Shown here piece after piece: positions 11,617 to 24,300 of a DNA stretch of 64,000 nt. This DNA is from Cydia pomonella (lineage: Eukaryota; Arthropoda; Insecta; Lepidoptera; Tortricidae): positions 8,494,001-8,558,000 of the forward strand of contig NC_084721.1 in the NCBI RefSeq assembly GCF_033807575.1. The letters are read 5' to 3'. Below the pieces are notes generated by a model that saw nothing but the letters and a program-made list of their open reading frames with translations, had not been told where the DNA came from and ran no database searches. The translations under genes and the position numbers were made by a program. Position 1 is the stretch's first letter. Each line of letters starts with the position of its first letter.

Positions 11617-12317
11617 GTTATTTATTATTATTATTATTATTTGTCTGTCTTACCATATCTCGGGACCATGGGGTCCCGGACCTTTGGGAGGCATGCGTGG
11701 GGCCGAAGCCAACAGCGCAGAGGCCCTTTAAGACAAATTAATCTACAAGCAAGGGATACACGTGGCGGATACCATCTCCGAGCGCACAATATGATACATC
11801 CGGAGATGGTCCCCGCCAGGTGCAAAGACTATTGCAGTGCAGCACTTTTGTGCTGCGATGGGATCTAAGGTCATAAGGCTATTGATTTGAAAGTTGGATG
11901 GACTGGATAATAGGCTATGGGAGGAGACTAGCGGACACCTGCCGTGACAATCAGTCTCGGAATTGTGTAAGACAGGTGGTGACTCGCCAACTCATTGAGT
12001 GGGCCCCACAACGGCCGCACGCACAGTGCGACAATAGGGCAACACTTTGGAGCGGCTGTGAGGTTGTCGAGAGGTGAGACTGCGGAAGCCAGATCCCGGT
12101 AATCCGTTCAGCAGGCCGCCGGCGTTATGACATTTTACACTTCCAACCTGGAGCATAGGTCCCGCTCTTGCGACTCCACTCTGGCCGGCCGGTGAAGGCA
12201 AGCGCAGAGGCGAGGGCCAAATAAAAGGGCCCTCTGGAATAGGGGTCCGCGGTGTCGCCACTCACCGTCAGCTCGCCACAAGCTGCCCCCGCGGGTTTAT
12301 TATTATTATTATTATAG
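11617..12317. mobile_element. GC-rich repeat bounded by ATT microsatellites, unclassified
   Basis: A roughly 0.7-kb GC-rich non-coding block is flanked by (TTA)n tracts at 11617-11640 and 12297-12316. The surroundings are AT-rich, so it is clearly inserted. No reverse transcriptase or inverted termini are visible; it could be a truncated LINE 5' or 3' untranslated region. It begins about 10 bp past the gene B stop codon and separates gene B from the decayed exon copy at 11.5 kb. Confidence 0.5.
12296..12301 (-). promoter_or_regulatory. Possible poly(A) signal of gene B
   Basis: AATAAA on the minus strand, 24 nt beyond the gene B stop codon. It is formed at the end of the ATT microsatellite that bounds the inserted repeat, so the insertion may have supplied the signal. 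Confidence 0.4.
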
Positions 12318-12325
12318 GTTCGTAA

Positions 12326-15300
12326 TTAGTGCGAGACGTTGTCTAGGGAGTCGTAGTTTTTAAGCGGCATATGGTAATGGTCTTCAGTCTCGCGCGTGAA
12401 CACCCACTCGCGGTAGGTGCGCGCGATGAGACTGCGCAGCTCATCCGTGTGCTCGGGGCCTCGAGTCTCGCAAACTACTTTCACCTGCAAAAAACATCAT
12501 TATTAACATTTTGAAGCTTGAAGCGCGCGGTACTATGCTCTCATAGAATGTACATGGACTCCGCTGCGTTCCCCGCGTGGCCGCGTAAAACAATATACGG
12601 TCATTAGATCATCTACTCGTACTTATGTGGCTGCCAGCAGTTCGACACTTACATAAAAGCTATCGAGAACGTAACTTACTTTCTATGCATCTCGCTCGTA
12701 TTCGCATATAAGTGCGAGCGAGATGTATAGAAAGTAAATTACGTTCCCGATAGCGTATATGTCAGTTTTGACACTGTCAGTGACTCATGGTGCGGGTACT
12801 GATTTAAAATGTAATTTTTTCTACATTCCGTTGATTGCATGCGTTCAACGCTGCGTGGATCGCATAAAACAACCGCGTGCTTTATTTCGTTCTCAGTTTA
12901 TGGGCATCCGCATTAGTCCAAGTAAGGAACGCCTGTACCGCCGGCCTGGTTTTTTTGGCGTTAGCTTGTAGAATTGACTTTTAAGGGATAGGCAATTATT
13001 TGATGACGTTCATTTGGATGTGATTTGTAATTTACAGTTAGTATTTTCCTCGCATTAGTGTTGTGAAAACTTTGTGTTTCACGAAGTACCTATTAAAATT
13101 TGTTTAACCCTTGAAACCCTGGCCACGCGCAGGATTCCTCGTTTCAAAACACTCACTCCGCACGTGGTTGAATTTTAGAATCTATTGCTTTGCTTTCTCT
13201 GTTATCAACGACATCTATCTGTGTTATCTGTGTGTTGCGTGCACGAGGAGTTAAACGAGAACTTTGCCCCCTTGTAAAACAAATAACTATTAATAAAATC
13301 ATTAACACAAGTTCGGAGTTCTTTGATAATATTTATGCAACCTATGGTTCATTAAGATTAATAAGTCGAGAACGAGTATTAGAATGATAAGATCTTAAAT
13401 ATGTCTAAAATAAATAATCTATTAGTAATTTTAATGCTTGTGATTAGGAGTATAGCATATTGTTCTGTTATTCGCATAATTACACTCGTTTAGTCATGCA
13501 CAAAATGGTCAATATATTCATTAATTGCGGACTTAATGCCTAATATATTTAGTTAGTAACTCTAAAAGAGCTACGTTACGTCTTACAACAGTTAACGGAG
13601 GTTAGTTACTTTACTTTTTTTTTAACACACTACTACTTTACTTTACTTTAGAAAAAAGGTAAACTATAATCTTGATGTGTCTTTTGTATTGAAAATTACA
13701 GAAAAACACTTTGAAAATGAGTTTATATTGCTTATGAAAGCAAAAGAGTGTAAATAGTCGTATATGATTTATAATTGTTACATAGTTGCTGTGACTTATT
13801 TTTCATAAATGTTTTATAATAAAAAAAACACGTCAAGATCACTTACCTTCTTTCTAATGCTAAAAAAACAAACTATAAACATTTACCCCCTTATTCATAA
13901 AACTTAACAAACCTACCTTAAAATTTGTAACACACAGAAATGATAAAATGACGGGTAAGGACAAACGATCATCAAGGGCTTGTTAGACTTGACAAGCATT
14001 TATGAATCGGCATTAGCTATTTACACAATTTACAAAAAAAAGCGGCCAAGTGCGAGTCGGACTCGCTCATGAAGGGTTCCTTTATGACGTATTAAAAAAA
14101 AACTACTTAAACTACTAGATCTCGTTCAACATTTTACCACTTTGGACACACATTTTACCACTTTGGTAGTGTCTCTCGCGCAAACTATTCACTTTAGAAA
14201 AAAATTATATTAGGAACCTAAATATCATTTTTGAAGACCTATCCATAGATACCCCACACGTATGGGTTTGACGAAAAAATTTTTTTTTTTAATTTTATGA
14301 CGTATTAAAAAAAACTACTCACTAGATCTCGTTCAAACCAATTTTCGTTAGAAGTTTGCATCGTAATGTATATCATATATTTTTTTTTGATTTTTCATTC
14401 TGTTATTTTAGAAGTTACAGGGGGGGGGACACACTTTTTTTCACTTTGGGAGGTTCTCTCGCGCAAACTATTCAGTTTAGAAAAAAATGATATTAGAAAC
14501 CTTAATATCATTTTTGAAGACCTATCCATAGATACCCCACATGTATGGGTATGTTGAAAAAAAATTTTTTTTTTTTTAATTTCATGACGTATTAAAAAAA
14601 AACTACTTACTAGATCTCGTTCAAACCAATTTTCGGTGGAAGTTTACATGGCAATGTATATCATATATTTTTTTTAGATTTTTCATTCTGTTATTTTAGA
14701 AGTTACGGGGGGGGGGGGGGACACACATTTTACCACTTTAGAAGTGTCTCTCGCGCAAACTATTCATTTTAGAAAAAAATGATATTAGAAACCTCAATAT
14801 CATTTTTGAAGACCTATCTATAGATACCCCACACGTATGGGTTTGATGAAAAAAGATTTTTTGAGTTTCAGTTCTAAGTATGGGAAACCCCCAAAATTTA
14901 TTGTTTTTTTTCTATTTTTGTGTGAAAATCTTAATGCGGTTCATAGAATACATCCACTTACTAAGTTTGAACAGTACAGCTCTTATAGTTTCGGAAAAAA
15001 GTGGCTGTGACAGAATCGGACAGACAGACGGACATGACGAATCTATAAGGGTTCCGTTTTTTGCCATTTGGCTACGGAACCCTAAAAATGCCTAACCAAG
15101 TAGGCAGGTACTCACCCTCACACTAAAGATGTCCCCGCACACCCACGCCCTCTCCTGCATGATGTCCTTAATAGAGACACCAGTCGACGATATGACCTTG
15201 CACAGCTCGGCGATCCCCCCAGGCCGGTCGCTGACCGTGACCTTAAACTTAACCAGGCGGGACTCCGCTGCCAGGCCTCGCTCCAGGCACCGGCCTAGGA

Positions 15301-18300
15301 TTGTGGTGTCGATGTTGCCTCCGGATAAGATGCAGACCACTCTGTCCAGAAAATAATAATAGCTTATTAAGTTTTTTTTTAAATACCACCCCATCTGATG
15401 TTCAGCCGCCACCGTAACCTATGGACACTTGCAACTCAAGTGGACTGTAGAGTTACACGCGCGTTGCCGACCCGCGCACGTTGCGTGGACTGTGTTTTCG
15501 TATTCTTTTGCATATATCATGCTTAGGTGGTGGGTTTCAGGTATATAATCCCTGGAAGTTAAAGACTTTGCATAAAGTAATCGGGGTACATTATTCTCAG
15601 CTATGTAAGGATTGTAAGGAAATATCTAAAGTGAAAATTGTTTAAAGTCTAACTCTTATTATTTCCATTATTTGTACAAATATAGATGAGTTGCACCTTG
15701 CTCCAACTGAATTTATTGATAAACAACGTCGAAGTCGAAATGATATACATATCGGTGGCCCAATATTACAGGGTTCTATGTTACATTTTCAAGATGTAAT
15801 GTACAGGGATCGGAACCGGTTTTTTGCAAAAACATCGAAATAACCATATATTTCGGTTTATTTTATACTCTAAATGTAGGACTTAGTTGTGTTTTCAGAT
15901 AACGACTTCGTATTTTTAGATTGCCTAATTAGAAATGAAGTAATTAACAAAGAACGAAAAAATACCGTTTTCGTTCCCATACAAAAAATACCGGTTTCCG
16001 ATCCCTGGTAATGTATTTGATGTTGAAATTCGACTCAATGTCACTATGACAATGTTCAAATTTTAGTTCGATAAAATTGAACCATAGAACCCTGTAATAT
16101 TGGGCCAGCGATATCTTACATACAGAACATTTTGACCGTTGGTATTTATTCCAAACAAGATTATCTCCCAAGAAAAGAATGACTAGAATCAAAGAATGAC
16201 AAAAAATTATCGCAATACAATAAGAACTTTGAGCTTTTTGCAATTATCCATTATTTCTTTAGAACAATTCGTTCTTCAAATATATAAATGTGTTCATAAT
16301 CACAAATATCCAATTTATTATCAGAATTTAAGTAAGTCTGTTCCGGCTTGTACCGCTTTTATTGAGATCATGATAGTCGTAGGGTTAATGAGTATGGCGT
16401 GTCATTAAACTGTTGTGCTCGTTCGATAGCAATGGGCGACTTTTAAGATCATGCAGTTATCAATACAATTTACCTAGAGGGAGAGACATTTTTAATCATA
16501 CATATAGTTACACATTTTATCAAAGGGGGCAGTTGCACATTGAGTATACGTACCCATATTATACGAACACGGAGATTTGATATATCTTCAAATGTGTAAA
16601 TAGGTAGGTCCCTACACATTATCCACTTAGTGTAAATATATAAAGTAAAGTAACATCTGTCTATATAAATTGCCCTTTGGAACTATCTATCTATATACAT
16701 TGCCCTTTGGAACTAGCTATTACAGACTCTGACTGAAGGTGATTTAGATTACACATGTTTTCTTTTAGAAGTTCATTTCAAAGGTTATATAAACCTTATC
16801 AAGCTGTCACCCCCCAGTTCGTGTTGTCCTACCGATTGACCTGGCGATATCTCAATAGCTTCATTTTCAGTTGGTAATTACTACGTACGTGCCCAGCAGT
16901 GGGACGTCTATAGGCTGAATTATTATATATTATTATTAATTAATAATTACTACTGCCGATGGTAGGTACACAGTATTACTCTATGAATGTTAAATTTGTC
17001 TAGCTGCTTACTCATCAATTCTTTTGTCTAACAGTAATCCCATCAAAAATATTTTCCTGTAAAATGTTGCCAAGACGAAACCATAAGGCTCACACTGTCA
17101 AAAAGTTATCAGATCTCTTGTAGAACCAAGCTTCTAACAAGCCCTAACTTCACAAACTCTACACCTTAGTCAAAATATATGACGGGGTTAGATATGAATA
17201 AAATCTAAAGTATGAGAGCTATGCAATTGAATTTTTTTATGCTGAATAAGTCCACTATTGACCGTATATCCCGAGAATAATGTTTATCTGGTATAATCCA
17301 AACCTAAGTTATGAGGATTAAAAAAAACGACGAAGCGCTTCGAGAAAAGGTAGGTAGTGCCTTGCGCTTCGCTTTGCTCGTCTTGGCAGGGGCAATATCG
17401 TGCCCCCCGATACTATTGATTCAAATAAGAATGCTAATTTTTAGAGGTCCGTAGTCGTAGTCAACTATTAGAACCCCTTATAGTTTCGCCATGTCCGCGC
17501 TCCGTGATAGCTGAGGAGCCGGCTATGCTAAATGTGTTAGTTACTTGACCGTCGTAGAGACCTATTGGAATCGAAAGATTAAATGATCCACAATCCACAA
17601 ACCGCTACGTAATCTATTATAGAATGTATCGCTCATATGGAACTCAAAATAAGCAAATAAAGAAAGAAATATCAAACTTTGCTCTCTTGTTGTACAAATA
17701 TAGATCGTGTCATTCACGACGACGCGTGCCTTGACTCGCATTGTTATGTTATTAAAGGTTAGATTTGACCATAGAAATAGGATAGTATAGAACGACTGTC
17801 AAACTTGGAAAGTGTGACCAAAAATGAAATGCAAGTGTGTGCGTAAATTGTCTATGTGCGAACAAAAATAGTGATGTCATGTTACAACATATTAATAATC
17901 TATCGATGTTTAACTGCTTTATCGACTACTTTTTCAAATGTGTTTGAAAAAGTTGAAAATGATAAAGTTGAAGTTGTTTGAAAATGTGTTCGCAAAGAGT
18001 TGACTTACTAAAGAAAATTCGAATTTCGCGCCTTTTCCTGCTGACAACTTGGGTTGGATGTGTATACGCTGTGTACAAGTACCTATACGCTGTCTTGTGT
18101 TTCCTTGTGTTGGCGGCAAAGCCGTGGAAAAGTGGTTAAAATGTAAGTACTGTGTTGGAAAGTGAAGTTTAAATTTATCACTAAACATGTACACGTTCAA
18201 AAAAGGTATTATAACAATCGCTATTATTTTAAGTCGGTTATAAAAGTATATCTTAATGATGTCTTGTGAACAACTAATTCCATACCTACTAATATACCGA

Positions 18301-21300
18301 CAAGTTATCGATACAGTCATATGAACATTTTTTCAAGCCCTAGCGTAAAGTAACAGTTTAGGTTTTTACACAAAATATTCTAAATTATTGACTAATATGA
18401 TGAAATATTAACACACAATTGAAGAAAAACTTATAATGAACTGTTATAATTGGTTTTTTACACTTTTTATGCTGTTAATTTGATAAAATATCGTTACGAA
18501 AATTTCGCTAGGAATATCATAATTACCTGTGAAATGAGTATTTTCCTGGGTTTTTTGGCCCTGAAACACTACAACCCGGGACACACCATGACACCATCGT
18601 CACTAAATTACTTAATGTATAATTTTCTTTTTGATTCGCTTATATTTTTCACGTTAAAAAATACGGCAATATGATTTTGGCCGCCTCGGCCGCCTTCGAA
18701 CTCAAAATTGGTTACGTTTTCTCATATGTAGTCTGCCTCTTTTGCACTTATGGCTTGTTCATATACGTCATGGCTTCCCTTTCGCACACTTCATCTGTCT
18801 GTCAAGCGAAGCGACTGACATGTCTCTGGATTTGACAAATCTGCGCGTCATCGTGGATGACACGAACTATAACTATTGGTCACAGTTGGTCAGTTGCCAA
18901 CCCCATTAGATATATATAGATAGAGGTAGTAGTGTAGGTTGCAATGAAAATATTATCTTCCTAGTGTAAGTTCCGTTAACATCATTGCAGATTTACCCCC
19001 TTATTCATAAAACTTTACCAGCCTTAATTAGTTTACTATGTTTTATCCCTTTCTTGCGACATAAGTCAAAATGACAGATACGGCTAATTGAGGATTGTAG
19101 CACGTTTATGATTTTTATGAATAATACCAATAGTATAGGTACTGTACTTTTTCCCGGCGAGCTCGGGCACCAGGCCGGCCATGATGGCCGCGATCCCGAC
19201 CGCGCCGCCGCCTTCCACCACGAACTTCTCCTGCTCCACTAAGAGCAAGATAGCGCGCGCGATCCAGTCCTCAGGCAGGGATATCTGGCAATGACAAATC
19301 AACATTTTTCTTATTCAGTTTGTGTACGATGTTTATATATATTAAGGCTGCCATCCGTCGCGCAACGATTTCGCTGCGTACTGACGCCATGTATTTACTG
19401 GGATAGGAGCGAAATCTGGTCAGGTTGTACGTGCTTGAAAGAAGTGATCTCTACTTACCACTCTGTCGACCAGCGACTTGGAAGTGTGGTAAGCGTTGTA
19501 GCCGACCGTGGGCACGGCGAGACCGTCGGCTAGTGTTGAGCGGATATGTACACTCTCCGGTTGTCCGTGGTTTATCGCCTCGGTCATACTCGCGCACTTT
19601 TCAGATTCCACGCCCTGTGAAAAATAACCGTTAATAAATTATGAACCCAACCAAAAATTACAATATGATTAGTACAGTCAAGTTGTTCAAAAATATATCC
19701 CATAGCTCTTATATCGGCGAATTATGAGCTATGGGACATATTTTAGAGTAACTTGCGTGGACTCATATTTTTTACACTTGACTGTACCGTCTGTAAGCCT
19801 ATTAATGTTACAATTATTGCGACATAATAATATATCACAGCAACGAATTACATATTTACTTAATTGAATGTTTGTGTTTCTAGCTTTATCAATACTAACC
19901 GATTCCGGATATTTTTTATATGTCTGGCCTGCTAACCTTTATCTCGAAAACCGTGACAACGAACGATGAAACGTGCAGCGTGACATGATTAGCAGATTAG
20001 AAGTTATCGTTGGATTAAACGAAATACTTATTTAAAAAAATGCTTAACTCGCTTAAAGTCGTTGTCAATCTGTGATAGGTAAATGTTCGCCAATAGGAGG
20101 ACCCTATAACCAGGACCGGATTGCATAATAAAATACAAGCTAATGGAGTCTGTGCGGAAAGAGAAGAGTCGTGAAATGTATGGGGCCCAATACATTCCAC
20201 GACTCTTCTCTTTCCGAACAGACTCTACTATTAGCTTGTATCGCAATAGGCCTCAGCTAGCATATAACTAGCTGCAGACCTGCAGGGCTAAGATGGTCGG
20301 CTCTTTATCATTTGTCACCTAGCCTGTCACGTTCTAACAAGTATGTAAGCAAGAAAGTGACGGGCGTAGTGACAAGAGATAAAAATGAAATCATGCTTGC
20401 ACCGCTGAAAGTCTTGGTTTATGTGGCCGTGGTGTCATACTCACGTAAATAAGAACGTGCGGCTTCAGATGTTTGATGGCGGTGGCCGTGCCTGCCAGCA
20501 GCCCGCCGCCTCCCACGGGCACCAACACAGCGTCGACGTCAGGCACCTGCTCTACTATCTCCAGACCCACAGTTCCTTGTCCAGCCATGATATGGGGATG
20601 ATCGTATCTGGATATAGGAGTAATATTTTTTCAACACACTTGCTCAAAACGACGTTTTTATTTCACCGATTTTTGGCTCATAATCCAAGTTATTAAACAC
20701 GCGTGCTTTTTCAGTATATTATAACACTCGTGCTTTTTCATCCGACTGAGTTAAGAAGGTAACTGATTGCTAATAATATGCATGGAAACGGAGACTTCTT
20801 AATTTGGTCGAGTAATACATTTTTTTAACCAACTATTAGGTTTCAAATAATAAATAATTTGTATTTTATTGTCATACAAGGTTTATCTTATTGATATAAA
20901 GAAAGATTACATTATGAATAAAATTAAATTATGACTACTTACAAAATAAAACTACTAAAACTAAACCTACCTAGAAAAAAAAGATACCTAAAACAGACCC
21001 TGGCCTCTTGGCAGGGTGCCCATCACGCAGGCAGCATTCCCGCGCTGTATCGCGACGGCAAGCCTTTGCGCGAGAAAACTGCCATCGCGAGGGTTTCAAA
21101 TGTTAGTTCAAAGAGGTTTTATCACACCAAACATAATTTATAGATTAAATTATCTTGTAAATTATATTAATAACAAAACAAGACATTTTATCAATTTGAT
21201 ATCCATCTGTCATATAGAAATAAGAATATATTTGCTTGTTTACATTTTTTTAATTGGCTGTTTGTCGATTTCGTTCGCGCCTTTGCCTTGCGCGCGCATT

Positions 21301-24300
21301 AGAAGTGTACGTAAAAAAAATAACGCGCCAGCCATTTTCCGCAATTGTCATAATATTTGAATAGTTAGACGAAAATGTCATTTTCAAGCATTGAAAATGA
21401 AGAACACATAAAGTTGACGCTGCGAGTTATACTAATAGAGGCAAGAGTCGAGAAAGATAGCCTTTTTCCATCAAAATCGCCCAGTCCCCGAAAAATCGCC
21501 CAGTCTTTCTTGGAAAACGTGTTGGTAGCTTACTTCAATGAACTGGCGAATAAGTGCCTACAAGCCCAGCACGCTTTGGTGAAATTTTTCGATGTTAAAA
21601 CTGTAAGCCACCATTTTGAAAATTGTACTTTTAATGTTTTGACAAAAAAAGTTTTGTTTTTTCCTCGCAAGTGTGTTGAGAGATTTAGATTTAGATTTAT
21701 TTATTTTCATAACGATAAATTACAGTATAAATTATTCTTATGTTAATCTATATGAATTTACATTATGATCGTCAATGATTTGGCATGCAAACATATAATT
21801 ATAAAACGTCAATTATAATTATATAAAAAAAAAAACGAAATTACCGTCAAATTAAAAACTACGACACAAAGGAAACAGGAAACTAAAAAAAAAAAAATGG
21901 AATACATGTCAAACTAAATATTTAGTAGATATCACATAATGATCGTCATTAAAACTAAGAGCAGTAATAATAATATTCTAGAACAAATGTCATCTTAAAT
22001 CAATTTTACGTAAACTATAATCTTAAACAGTTATTATAATTTTAAATCCATGTATTCATCCACTGAATATAATGGGTTTTCCAATAAAAAAATCCTCAAT
22101 TGACGTTCAAATGCTTCGTCAGATATTTCAGTTCTTAATTCGGCGGGTAGACGTTCGTAATAAGTTGGGCCTATTACTCGCGGATTCTTACATGAAAGTG
22201 CCATGCGACGCGGCACTGTTCGCAGTCTTCCCGTCGATCTGATTTGTTTGCCCATGACTTCGACACGTTTGAACATAGATAAGTTTTTTCTCACGAACAT
22301 CAGAACTTGAAACATGTATAACGAATAATGCGTCATTATACCATTATTTTTAAAAAGTTCCTTACAATGGTGCATTGGTTTAACTCCAGCTAGCAAACGG
22401 ATCGCACGTTTTTGGAGAATTAATACTCTCTTTGCATCTGTGGAATTTCCCCAAAGCAGTGTACCGTATGACATCAAGGAGTGAAAGTGCGAGTAATATA
22501 CGGCTTTAAGTGACTTCCTTGATATCAGAGGTTCTAGTTTTTTTAATGCAAAGATAGAACTACTCAACCTGTTACAAAGCAGATCGACATGGCACTTCCA
22601 GTTAAGATTCGAGTCAAGTATGAAACCCAGAAATTTTGTTTCATTACATAGTGGCATTGGACCGTTACTAATACATGGAGGCACTGTGGTGCTGCGACCC
22701 GAGAATATCATCACATTGGATTTCGTTATATTTAACAGTAGGCCATTCGATGAAAACCATGTTTGTAATTGGTCACAAGCCTCATGTATTCCCTCGGCCA
22801 ACTGCGCATGTGTTTTTGCCCTCAGGACAACGGTTGTGTCGTCTGCAAATAACACAGATAGCCCATTTGTGATGGCAGAGGGTAGGTCATTCACAAATAA
22901 TAAAAACAGTGTATTACCGGCTGCTGACCCCTGAGGAATGCCCAAATTAACATAACCAGTGTCTGAACGTATTTTTTTCCACTAAGTAACATTTTCACTA
23001 CTTGTTGACGGTCAGTCAAGAATGATGCAAACAATTTGTGTGCTGAACCATTTATGCCATAGAGGCTTAATTTATTTAAGAGCAAATTATGGCTAATGAT
23101 GTCAAAAGCCTTAGACAAATCGCATAGTATGGCGGCCATCTTGTACCTGTCATCTAGACCAGTCAAAATGCAGTCAACGATTCTGTGTGCTGCCGTAGTA
23201 GTGGAGCGTTTTTGTCTGTAGGCGTACTGGTTGTCGGTGAGTAATGCGTTCTGTTCTAAGTAGGTCATCAGGGAAGATGATAAAATGGAGTCCACAAGTT
23301 TTGAGACGGTAGGTACGATAGTTATGGGCCTGTAATTGTTTAAATTACTCTTATCACCCTTTCCTTTATACACTGGACATACACGTGTATTTTTAAGGAC
23401 ATTCGGATATATTCCAATTTTAAACATGTCATTAACTAAAACTATTAATATGTCAGATAGAATAGGCCATATACTTATTATGATATTTAAAGATATGTCA
23501 TATACATCTACAGTCGTACTGGTCTTTAACATTGACTTTATAGTTTTATCCAAAAGCTCACGAGTAACAACAGGAAATGAATGACGGTATATCAGTCGGT
23601 ATATCAGAAAAACGTCGTATGAAACGCGTGTGCATTGGTCATTACCCACATCGGCTTTCTTATTGCGCGCTCGCTTACAGCTCGCGCGCACAATATCGCC
23701 TCGTGTGTAATGACCAACTTAGCACACTTGTATCATAATGTACTATTAATTCATTCATTCTTCGATCTGAAGCGAAACCCCACCCGTAAACTGAGGGCCT
23801 ACCTCGAATACCGATGTTCGCAAATTGTGGGCATCTATCTCTTTTACTCGAATTAAGGCGTAATTAGAATGAAGGACAAAAATGCTCGCAATTTGCGCAA
23901 TTCGCTGTTCGCGGTAGGCCTTCTGGTATCAATTTCCTAGTATTCATTAGACCAGAGAGGTTATTGTTACAGTAGTTCTAACAAGCCTTATTGCTAAGAT
24001 AAAAGGACCACCGATGGTCAAGTGGGGGTTTTGTACTAACAGACAACGTTGGCTTTGAGATATCTGATATGCCAATGAGATCGGATCATTGTTATTGTGA
24101 TAGATAGTTATAATTAAATCCGCATCGAAGCCAATCAAGCGATGGAGACTGAAGGAACACTATTACAATTTCTGTATCTAACGTCGTAATAGCAAAAATC
24201 GCGTGATCGTCAATGTTACTGACATGACACTGATAAATTCGCTAGCGCGTCCGTAACTTACTTTCTATGCAGCTAATATGCCAGAGCGGTGTTCCTTAAC

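Noticed and set aside
17934..18320. 128-codon minus-strand frame in gene B intron 7
   Set aside because: AT-rich, low-complexity amino-acid content, no motif and no paralogue counterpart.
21375..21746. 123-codon plus-strand frame in gene B intron 4
   Set aside because: Composition is not distinctive, no recognisable family, and its end overlaps a LINE tail. It might be a transposon-borne fragment, but I cannot support it.
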